DNA from: Bryopsis sp. KO-2023
Taxonomy: Eukaryota > Chlorophyta > Ulvophyceae > Bryopsidales > Bryopsidaceae
Assembly (NCBI GenBank): GCA_030272585.1
Contig: BSYQ01000007.1
Span: forward strand, 2,794,001 to 2,858,000
Direction: 5' to 3'
DNA: 64,000 bases
The notes beneath the pieces are model-generated. The model was given only the letters and a program-made list of their open reading frames with translations. It had not been told where the DNA came from and ran no database searches. Below are positions 1 to 10,600 of this stretch, one piece after another. A program made the position numbers and the translations under genes. Every line of letters starts with the position of its first letter. Position 1 is the first letter of the stretch.

Positions 1-1750
1 GCATCCATGGCGGCAGCTTTCACGGCCAAGCAGAGCTCGGTGATGCCATGTACCGACTTGATCAAGCAAGGTCGAAGTACCCTGGTATCCACAGTGCAGA
101 TGTTCAAAATCCTGGGCCTAATGTCGCTGTCTTCGGCATTCTCTTTGAGCGTAATGTCCCTGGAGGGGGTCAAAATCGGGGACGTTCAGGTACATTTCCA
201 AACTCGTGTTTGTTTTTTTTTGAACAATTTGGGGGGGGGGGGATGTTTGATTTTTTTTTTCTTCTAAATAGAGGAAAATAGTTTCAAAGGGTCTATTTAA
301 AACTTATGCAATATCAGTTTCCGACGTCGACTTATCTTTCCTCTGTTTTTTTTTTTTCTTTCGAAACATTGGTGTGGTTCGAACAATGTGCCCCTTGTGC
401 TGGCACATCTGATTAACATCTGTCTGGATGCCTTGTGGGGTGGGGGGTTGGGCTTCGGGTGTCCCTGTCTCGATGCTTTGCTGGAGGTTCTCTCTGGCTT
501 CCCCACATCTCCATACCCCTAGAATGAACAGAGCTGTCATAGTGCCGTACGAATGCTCCTAGGGGGGTGCCTACCGTATCGTACCGTCTCCAATTCGCTC
601 AACACCTCAATTTCCGATGCTCCATGCATCTTCTCGGCTGCTTGAATTGCCTAGAAATGAAAAATAATAATAAAATAAAATATTTCTTGGTGTGGGTAGA
701 AATATGGAGTTGAAGTTCGGGAAATGTTTCATGTTTTGGGAATAGATAGCATCTGATTTACCTGTGTTTGTGTGTATGGATATAGGCCACCGTGACTGGG
801 CTGTTGAGCGCAGCGATGTTTTTCTTCCTGTCGAACTCGCAACCGTTGAGTCAGCTGTCGGCAGTCAGGCCCCATCCCAACATCTTTTGCTTCTACGTGT
901 TTTTGTCGGTGCTGGGACAATTTGCCATGCATCTCTTTTTCCTGGTGTATATGTATTTCGCTGCTCTGGAGTCGATGCCAGCAAAGGAGAATCAGACGTT
1001 CGAGCATGATTTCAAACCCAACCTGGTCAACACCGTGTGTTTCCTTGTCAATTTTATCATCCAGGTGAGGTTGGTTTTCTTTCTTACATTTACTGCTTTT
1101 TTTTTTTTTAATTCCGACTGTAAATCGACAGTTTATACTATTATATACATATAGCTATGGCGTTTTCTGGGGTGGGCATATTTTCTGGGGGGAAAAGAGT
1201 GACACATGGTTTCGATGTTCTTTTGTTGAGGAATTCTCGAAGCTAAGTGGTGTGGAAGGGTCAAATGTATCGGTGGATTACGGCGTGGTTGTTTCGCATG
1301 TGCACATGACTAAACTGGGTGGAAGCTGTGTTGAATCAAAGGGGGGGGGGGGAGTTCTGAAGACAATCGTAGCGTCGATTTTTCCTGAATGTGGTTTGCT
1401 GGCCCCACCCACAGATCATTACTTTTTCCGTCAATTATGCCGGGTACCCCTTCGTCGCTGCGATCAACGATAACAAACCGTTTCACCGATCTTTGGTGAT
1501 TTCTGGGGCGTTCTGCTTCGCACTGCTCGTCGATGCCGTCCCAGGCCTTGTGGAAATGCTGGAAATGGTGTCCATACCTCTTGCTTTGAGAGGGAAAATG
1601 TGCTCGTTGGTGGTGATAGATTTTGCCGTGACTTATGGGTTGGAGCGAGCGTTGAGAAAACTTTTTCCGGCTCCTTTGCCACCTGAGAAAGGTTATATGG
1701 TGCACAAGAAAGACCTAGCAAAGCTGGATGCAGAGAAAAAAGAGTCGTAG
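1..1750 (+). CDS. P5A-type cation-transporting ATPase (ATP13A1/Spf1 family), C-terminal part
   Basis: This is the 3' end of an ER P5A-ATPase, a family that removes mistargeted transmembrane helices from the ER. Three exons join in phase: 1-189, 786-1064 and 1415-1750, with introns GT-AG. The first exon reads G/A-S-M-A-A-A-F-T-A-K-Q-S-S and then IKQGRSTLVSTVQMFKIL, which matches the family's region after the P domain (APFTSK, IRQGRCTLVTTLQMFKILAL). Exon 2 encodes the membrane pair holding the RPHPNIFCFY motif. Exon 3 encodes the last hydrophobic helices and a Lys-rich tail ending DAEKKES. The catalytic DKTGT region lies upstream, outside the window. Introns on the sense strand hold long T and G runs. 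Family assignment is confident; exon edges are inferred from splice motifs and phase. Confidence 0.9.
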
Positions 1751-3594
1751 CAGTCTTCCCATCGTTACTGTGGGAAGAAGGGGGGTGGACCGGGTGGGCT
1801 CAATCTGAATTTCGGGGAAAAAAGAAAAGTTTGCTTTGATTTTTTAGCCATGTAGGGAGGGAAAAATCAAAAGTGGCGTCGTATGTGTGTGTTTGTGTGT
1901 GGTGGGATAGTTGAGTAGAGAAGGGTGTGTTTCTTTTTTTGCCTTTTTTTTTAACTGTGCATTGAAAGTCGACGTTGTGAAAGAGAGAAGGCAAAGAGTT
2001 TTTTTTTTGGGGGGGGGGGGGAGGGGGGTGCGATGTGGGGATGTGTTTGGAAGCAATTCATAAAGAAGAGTGGCTTGTTGCGACACCTTGTGTGTGTGAT
2101 ATGACGCCAAACCGTGCCTATTAATGGAACCTTGTCCCAGTTTCTTGCTGTGGTGTTGAGGAAAGGGCGCGAGTGGTTCCATGGGTGAGAATGCCCCCCC
2201 CCCCCCTTAGATCTGGTGAGCTTTAAAAAAAAAAAACGGTCAAGGGAATGGATATTTAAGGGAAAGTGAGACGATCCCTACAAAGAAGATTGCAGGGTGG
2301 AGTGCAGAGCCGAGATTTTCCTCTCGAAAAGAAGCCTTTTCTTGACCAGCAACTGATGGGACAGTGGACTGACATGTACCTCACAACATATTTCCCCACG
2401 CTTTTGCTGAAATCTTTCCCCTACTTCACTGCCAGGCTTTGCTATGTCAGAAACAGTTTGGGTTGGCTGTCCTTCGAGGTGAGATTTTGCTTGCAAAGGT
2501 TGGATTATGACAGGGGCTGCCAAAAGACCAGCAAGCAGTGTTAAGACTCCCAATGAGAGTTATCCCATTAATCCCATACTCCCTCAAAACATGGCGCTGG
2601 CTGGTTGGAATTCTGGAACCTGTTTCAATGATCCCTGGATGATCAGGCAGGCACAAAAAATGCAACTCTTACAGCGCAGAGCTCACTACCACCCTAAAAC
2701 AAATGTATTCGTCGAAGGGGCTTTGGTTGGGCGACCGTTCTGGCCCAACAGGGAAAGAGGAAAACAACTCCAGTCGCTTGCACACTATTGTATGATGGAC
2801 AACAGCCCTCTTCACCGCCTTCGCCGCCACCTCCATTTCCTCCATTTCCTCCATTGCCACCACCGCCTCCAGCAAAACCAAAATCAATTACTAAAAAGAG
2901 CCTGTCTGGTGTGGAATGCGTGGTGGACGTCACTTTTCGGGCACCCACTTTTTCTGTCGCTTTTGGGGCTCCTTCGTTTCTTCGTCCGCCTCCAATTTCA
3001 ACTGCAGCGAGGCTGCCTATCAAAATGGGAGGCGTGCGCTCATATGCATGGCTCTCGGGTCTCCATACCTACCAGGTCTCCATGCTTAAAAATTCCTTGG
3101 GTTCAGTGCACTTCGTAGACTTAGCCCTCCCCAATCCATTCATTCATTCAGTCATTGTTGGGGGAGGCTGTTGATCCGCTGGCCCGCCTGGAAGCGAATT
3201 ATCATGCGGATGGACGGTGATTTGGGGGGCGGCGGCGAGTCACTCGGAGGGATATCGGCTGATCCCTATTGCGACCCTTCGTTCGCCGCCTGGTTATGCC
3301 TGATCAAGAAATTGTTGCTTCTTTTTTGTCCGTATAAAGCTGGTTGTGAGAAGACAGAAGAGGCGTACTTGAAGTTCCATTGTGGACTCTTCATTGTGGC
3401 GTTGAGTTGAGGTAACGCCTTGTTGAAGTATGGTTGAACTTGAGGATCCAGCATCCGTTTTCCGTTTTCAAATGGTTTGGCGTTACGCTCTGTGTGCGCG
3501 TTTCAGTTGTATCGAATCGTGGATTCGCAATATCGATCTTGCGGCATTTTCTGCCGTTACTCCGGGGTTTTTCAAGTCTTGTGCGGTGTGCAGG
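1751..3594. other. Intergenic/unassigned stretch with one exon-like segment
   Basis: Downstream of the ATPase stop there are G and C runs near 2010 and 2200. A segment at about 2298-2478 looks exon-like: it follows a TTGCAG acceptor, stays open on the + strand, and ends at a GAG|GTGAGA donor. It encodes a W..MYLTT...SFPYFTARL string that weakly recalls the W...TT..FPY signature of DOCK DHR-2 domains, which is not enough to name it. From 2780 to 2880 there is Pro-rich (+) or Gly-rich (-) low complexity. I could not build a gene here. Confidence 0.3.
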
Positions 3595-6462
3595 ATACAC
3601 GGATACCTCGCACCGTTGGGCAGAGCATATCATTTTGTGGGGGGACCCTATGCTGATAGAACCCCAAGTGCAGGCAGGAATCTTTGCGTCTCGTGTCGGA
3701 AATTTGCTCGAAGCCGACAGACATCTCAACAGATTGCTGAAAAAAAAGCATAACACCACATGGATCTGTACTTGGATGTCGGTGAGGTGCAGCTGTTTTT
3801 CTGGTTTTTTTCTGGGTTTTTTTGTGATTGTTGTCACAAGGGGATTAGAAAATAGCATAAAGGGAGCCATTTTCATGCACTCGTTTGGCAAAAGAAGATG
3901 CACTGCAGTCCTAGAGTTGCATCCACTACTTTAGATTAATTTCATTTGTCCAGTTAGAATTCAAGAAAAAGTTTAAAACAAGAATTCTCAGGAAAATCTG
4001 AAAAAAAACAACGGTATCCGATGATCCATGTTCACAATTTAATTGAAATCTATACCACTGTTATACGCTGTAGTGTCTGGATTTTGAATTAATTAAAAAA
4101 AAAGAAAGAGGTGCAGCTGTTGTTTCATATACGATCAGCAGCCTTTGATGGATTTGGATTTCCGCACATGTCACTTCGTGCTTTTTATTTATTTATTTGT
4201 TTATATTAGAGAGAAGTTTTTTTTCCATTTTTTTATTTGTTAAAAAATAAATACTTCCTTCCGTATTTTTCATCCACAGGAAGCTGTTGAAATTATCGAA
4301 AGAGATCATCCAGGATATTTGGAAGGTTGTTTGCTGCTGATGGAAAACTTGGTGGTGGAAGTTGAGGATTTGACTGGAGCCCAGCAAGTGTTGGAGCTGT
4401 TCGAAACTTTGGTAAACCGTGAAAAGGTGATTATATATATATTATAACAGTTACGTTTCTAATATCGCTTTCCCCAGTTTCTTTTTTCCTTTTCTTTTCT
4501 GGTGGCTGTTTGTTTCTGCTTGGTAAAATTCACAACGCAGCTTCAATTATTGAACACCTTCCTCAACACTGGTTCATCTTTTTTTTCTTCTTAATATCAA
4601 AAATATTTACTGTAGCCACATGGCTTGATGCATGTGTGGTAATCTTCATTAGGTAATCCTCCCTGCTGGAAACAGAGAGGCCTTGGCCATTCTTTTCAGA
4701 ATGAAGCAAGTGGAATTTGCTGTCGAAATAGTGGAAACCAGTTTCTTGGACAGAATGCTGCTGGTTGTGACCCAATCTATTCGGCATTTGAAAAAATTGG
4801 CAGAGGAAGCGTTTTTGGCGGCTTTGAGCAGAAAAAGGTTGAAAAGAAATGTGCCTGATGACTCAGGTAAGACAATGGGTTTTTTTAGAGGAGACTGAAA
4901 ATATGTTTTTTTTAATTTAAATCCCTCGAAAATCAGGGGGGGGGTTCTTCCTTTTTTTGGTTTGTTTAAGAGGTCTTCGCCAAAATACCACCCCCCAAAA
5001 AAATATTAGTAAATAACGATAACAATCAAGAAGACCTCTACCTCTACCTTTGGCTTTTAATCTTGAGAAACAAGTAAAGTTTTACGCTTCCATCTGATCA
5101 CTTGGTTTTTCGGGTATGGGAATCTGTGCGATCACATTTAGGGCATCGACGATCAGGGGTTCAACGGAGTTTTTTTCTTGATATATCGATTCTTTTGCAC
5201 ACGAGTATGGGTCGTATTATGCAGTGTTACCATCGCTTAAATCCACGTCTTAAGTTCAATATGGCTTTGTGACGCAAAAATTTTCCTACTCGCGCGTCGG
5301 ATTGTTAATTGGAGTAGATCGTATTCATGTGGAGGATTGTTCTTGTCCTTGTTGTTTGTTTGGTGTTCTAGAGGATGAAGCCAATCAGTTATTTTTTCTC
5401 CGACACTTTCATCAATTAGAGGGTGTTTTCCGGATTTGATTTTCCATCGAATGTTTCGTTAGCATTGTTAGAAACGGGTAGCTATTGGACTTAGACGCTT
5501 TGGCTCGTCGTCATATTCTTTTGAATTGATTTTGCAAACTACATGTTGTTGTACTTTGTGCTATATATAATTATGTTTGTTTGTTCGTTGTGTAGGTGTT
5601 ACTTATATCAATTGTTTGATCACTTCAAGGGCATCCGATGGACACAACATGATTTTGAAAAGATGCTCTATTTACGAGTACAAAAGGAAAAGATCCAATC
5701 CCAAGGTGAATGAATAAGGGTATTGTGGCCATTAGTCTTCATTTTTTTTAGGTTTTTCAAGGGGGGGGGGGGGGGGGGGGGGTCTTTTTTTGTTGTGTGG
5801 GCTTGGTTACAGTTATCTCCCCCCCCCCCCCCCCCCCCCTCGTAGTATTACGCCTTATTCGATTTTCACAACCATTTCTTTAATACTAAAGAAGTGCATC
5901 ACTCCATATCGTAGCCTGTTGCATTTGAACACAGGGTCTGCTCACACAACCTTCTTATTAAAAAAAAAATCAGTGTCCATAGCCGTTCTCAAGATTGGGA
6001 TATACATATATAGATGGAGATATACATAGAGATAGATTGATTGCCAATCAAAGATGCCCATTTTGCTTCGATACTTGTGTGGGCAGTGGGCACCAGAGTT
6101 TGCAGACCAACATAATGAGCTTATTTTGATTCTTGTATATTACATAATCTTCATAATCTTCTTAGTGTCACAATCCTAATACCCCCCTCCTGTCTCCTTA
6201 GCATCAAAACAGGGCTAGAGAATTTTGCTTTGCTTCTTTCAACTCGTGTTCAAATTGTATAACAATGTGGAATTCATATTTTCAGGAAAGAATTCTCCTC
6301 ATCGAGCAATTGACCGCATTCGGAGCTACATACGCGAAGATACCCCATCTTGGCAAAGTCGATTCGATTTCGTATCACAAAAGCCTTCGATCAAAGAGTG
6401 TGGAGGGTTACCTACACGTAAAGGCCACCTCATCATCATATGGTTCGTCTTTGTGTAGGGGT
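3595..6462 (+). CDS. Unidentified spliced gene, five candidate exons in consistent phase
   Basis: Candidate exons are 3595-3781, 4280-4426, 4653-4866, 5596-5705 and 6286-6462. Each has an AG acceptor and, except the last, a GT donor. The phases (0, 0, 1, 0) agree across every junction from 3781 onward, and the last exon ends in a stop, which is good evidence for a real gene. The product is mostly helical: the second exon is acidic (EAVEIIERDHPGYLEG), the third is hydrophobic then basic (LSRKRLKRN), and the fourth ends KRKRSNPK. The string LLEADRHLNRLLKKK in the first exon suggests TPR-like helices, perhaps a GET4-type solenoid, but I do not recognise the family. The 5' start is not resolved. 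The intron before the last exon contains the paired G and C runs. About 345 bases after the stop show no gene. Confidence 0.45.
5761..5839. repeat. Inverted homopolymers: 22 G then 21 C, 36 nt apart
   Basis: A run of 22 G (5761-5782) and a run of 21 C (5819-5839) flank a 36-base spacer within the last intron of the unidentified gene. A transcript could fold into a 21-bp G:C hairpin, and each strand also has G-quadruplex potential. Run lengths may be inaccurate if the assembly has homopolymer errors. Confidence 0.85.
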
Positions 6463-7313
6463 TGAAAAACAATTGAACAAGTTTTATTGAGTTGTCTCAT
6501 CATCAAACAGGAATCCATGTGCTTTCCTGGTTGGGTGTTTAAGGTTCACTAGCACGTTTTTGTGAAAAGAGTTGCGCTCGGCAAATCTTTGCCTTATGCA
6601 AAACATCATAATAGAGAGGTTAGATATCAAGTCTTAGGATTAAGTTAAAGTTTGGAGGTTTCTTAAGTTTGTGAAAATGTCTCAGCTCACTATATAAAAG
6701 AATATGCGTAAGGAAGTATCAAAACGGGTCTCAGATTCTTTTTTTTTTGGTAGTCAATCCAGTTCACTGTTGCTCTAACGTTGGAGAAGACGGTGATGGC
6801 TCATATACAGGCCACTTTATTTCGGGCACACGCCCGAAACACCAAAAATAGCTTATTTTGGGCCTCAGCCCAACCTTATTTTGGGCTTATTTTGGGTAAT
6901 CTTTTTCCTTCTCAAATTACGTCAATAGGATTAGCTCAGCACAACATATATTGTATCTAGTGTAATTTTTTGTGCGTATTAAGTATTGCTTGGGTTTATT
7001 TTCTGCATGGACTGATTTTTGCCATCCAATCAGATTGCAAAAGTTAGTCCAGGGAAAAAATTAGGCATTCGCAGAAGCAAAGCAATGCACAAATAATGCA
7101 CAAAAAAATGTGTTCAAAACAAATCAGCAACTGTTGTCGACACAAAAAATCTGAAAGCAAGCCTGAACTCATCCCGCCCCTTGTGTCGGACTACAACCCC
7201 AAGTCTTCAAACTCGCCAAAACATTGTGGATCCTCCCCATGCTAATTTCACACCACAATAGGGAGCTTCTTTGCTTTCGTTGGGAATTCTACGCATTCTA
7301 CGCATATAATCAT

Positions 7314-7549
7314 TGTTACAAAAACCTCCCAGAACCCTCCCTCGAAGCCTCCTTAACCCATCAAACCCCCACTCATTGATGGGACCCTTGACTAATGTCA
7401 TTAGGGCGAGGCACCAGGGTTCTTGAGCTATAGGATCTCCTATTGGGATCCTATGGACCTTAAGCTCTGACTAGGCTATCACTAGTGCCCGTAGCTAGTC
7501 TGTAGCTCTAGCTAGTGCTTACTAGACATCTCGGTGATCACTTGTAACA
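7314..7549 (-). repeat. 3' LTR of the chromovirus
   Basis: A 236-bp terminal repeat with TGTTACA...TGTAACA ends, identical by eye to 13139-13374. It is the 3' LTR because the element reads on the minus strand. Confidence 0.95.
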
Positions 7550-7695
7550 GTGCCCCCTCCTTAGATGTGAAGCCGCCTCGGGTTCACTAGGAATCAAATG
7601 CATGATAGGCATCATACAAATGATAGTGTCTAGTAGTTACACTATTTTAAGAGAGGAGATCATCATCATCCAGTGGCCAACTGTGATATGATGTC

Positions 7696-10600
7696 TCAAA
7701 CCTTCGCTTGTGATCTCCTTCGGATCGTGCGAGGTGGTACAATCGATTGTGCTTGAGATTGGTGAAACTCGTCAACCAATTCTCGCGCGTGCACGACATT
7801 CTGTTCCGGTTCCCATGAGTTGTGCTCATGACCGTATCCAACCCATTTCACTAGGAATTCTGTGTAGCATTTCTTGCCCCTACGTCGCTCTCTGCGATCA
7901 AGAATGCGCTCAACCTCCCATTCCAAGTCACCTTCAATCTCGATAGGTGGCGGGGGTTGCACAGTTCCTTTAGCCCAATATGGCTTCAAGAGTGAAGCAT
8001 GGAACACCGGATGTATGGGCAAAGTATCGGGAAGCTTTATTTTGAAAGCAACCTCATTTATTTGACGCTCGATAGGGAAAGGTCCTACCCATTTCGGCGT
8101 TAATTTCCGCGATCCTGGATGCTTTAACCTTAAGTTCCTTGCATCAAGGAGAACAAGGTCTCCAACCTTGATCTCTACAGGAGCCCGGTGACGATCAGCT
8201 TGAGCTTTATAGCGTTGCTGAGCCGCCTGAAGGCGTTTCTTTGCCTCAACAATCCCTTCTCGGATTTCACTCGTCATTTTCTGAACTTCTGGTACAGCGA
8301 CCTGCTTTGGTCCTTTTCTAGGGATCTGAGCAGTCAATGCTGTCCATGGATCTTTTCCATAGTTCAGGAAGAAGGGTGTTTCTCCAGTTGCTTCTGATCT
8401 TGAGTTATTTATTGCAAACTCAACAACCGGTAATAAATCAGCCCAACTTCTTTGGGAAGGCCCCACAAAGTGGCGAAGAGTATCTTGCATCACTTTGTTC
8501 ATCGCTTCGGTTTGCCCATCTGTTTCTGGATGATAAGCCGAAGAAAGGGCTTGACTGATTTCCCATTTATCACACAACTCCCTAAAGAAGTGTGAGACAA
8601 ATCTTGGATCTCTATCTGTGACCAATTTCTTTGGCATGCCATGAGCTTTGAAAACATGGTTCACAAAGAGATTTGCTGCTTCAGCTGCACCACAATCCGT
8701 TCGAGTTGCAGCGAGATGTACCATTTTAGTTAACATGTCCACAAAGACAAGGATTGCATCATAACCTGCTCCATTAGATGATGGGAGGTGAGTGACAAAA
8801 TCCATCGAAACATTTTCCCATTGTGCATTCGGAATAGACAAGGGTTTTAGGGGACCTTGAGGCTTTCTTCGCCTACCCTTGTGCCTTTGGCATGAATCAC
8901 ATCCTTGCACATATGATCTGATATGGTCCTCCATCTGAGGCCACCAGAAATGTCTCTTGATTTGCCGTAAAGTCTTAGCCACACCAAAGTGTCCACTATA
9001 GACTGTACTATGGCAATCATGGATTATATCCTGTCTCAATGTTCCAAAATTTGGTACAGCCAGCACATTACCATTCCACCAGTAACCATCTTGATATTGT
9101 AACACCTGGGCAGCTTCCAGTGTGTCATACCAAGGGTCCTTAGTGTACCCTTCAGTCAACCTATCTATCAACTGGGTATAATAACCCTGAGGCGGAGATG
9201 GGTCCACAGAGTCCCGCCGGCTAGAAACCAAGCCACGTGATCTCCCGGTCTCGCATAATACCCCAATAGATGGTGAGCAAGACGGTATCCGCGACAAGGG
9301 ATCAGCCACGTTTACCCGTCCCGGTCTATACTCCCATTCAAATTGGAATTCATGGAGTAATGCTAACCAGCGAACCTGCCGTCGATTCAAGGTCGATTGG
9401 GAATGGAAAAATGTGTTTGGACTATGGTCTGTGATTACTTTGAATTTGCTATCAGCCAAGTAGCATCTCCATAGTTGAAGTGCATAAACTGTAGCATACA
9501 TTTCTTGATCACTTGTAGACCAATTCAGTTGTGGGCCGGCAAGCTTTCTACTCTCATATGCAATGGGATGTCCCTCTTGAAGGAGAACTGCCCCTATTGC
9601 ATTGTTAGAAGCATCCGTAATTACTTCAAAGGGTTTGGTAAAATCCGGCATAGCCAAGCAAGGTGCTTCTGTTAATGCCTTCTTCACCCCCTCAAAAGCG
9701 GCCTCACAAGCTGGAGTCCAATCCCATGTCTGTTGCTTTTTAAGCAAATCAGTGAGAGGTGATGCCAAAGAAGAATAACCCTGGACGAACTTACGAAAAT
9801 AATTGGCAAGCCCGAGGAACGATCTCAAAGCGTGTACCCCTTGTGGACGAGGCCATTCTCGTACTTTATTCGTTTTTCGAGGGTCTACAGAGATACCTTT
9901 GCGACCTACAATGAAGCCAAGGTAATGTAACTCTGTTTTGTTAAAGTCACATTTGGACTTCTTAAGGAACAATTTATGTTCTCTTAATCTTTGCATCACG
10001 GCTCGTACATGGGCCACATGTTCCTCTGGTGTTTTTGAGTAAATCAAAATGTCATCAAGGTAAATCAAGACATATTTGCCTATCATTCCTTGAAACACAT
10101 GATTCATCAGTGTTTGAAACACTGCCGGAGCGTTCGTTAATCCCATTGGGAGAACCCGGTACTCAAATAATCCAAAAGGCGTTTTAAAGGCGGTTTTGGG
10201 GATGTCTTCCTCTTTGACTCTCATTTGCCAATAACCGGCTCTGAGGTCAAGAGATGTGAAGCATCGCGCGCCTTGTAACTGATCAAGAAGGTCATCAATC
10301 CGCGGGATCGGGAACTGATTCTTGATAGTTACTTTATTTAAACCCCTATAGTCAATGCACATCCGGAAACCTCCATCCTTTTTAGGAACAAAGAGGACCG
10401 GAGCGCCCCATGGACTAGCACTCGGCTGAATTAATTTTTTGGATAAGAGTTCGGACAACTGGTCCTCTATCTCTTTCCTTTCAGCAGGGGTGTATCTAAA
10501 TAAGGGTCTATTGACCGGACGCGTTCCCTCGACCAAAGGGATATCCGCTGCCACTGCCCTTTCAGGAGGATATTCCGCCAAACCAGAAATAAACAAATCA

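Noticed and set aside
2298-2478. DOCK-family DHR-2 fragment
   Set aside because: Only a loose W..LTT...FPY pattern is seen and no neighbouring exon continues the family, so I left it as an exon-like segment.
2780-3023. Gly-rich protein on the minus strand or Pro-rich protein on the plus strand
   Set aside because: Low-complexity shadow of a CCTCCATTT-type repeat with no splice or start context.
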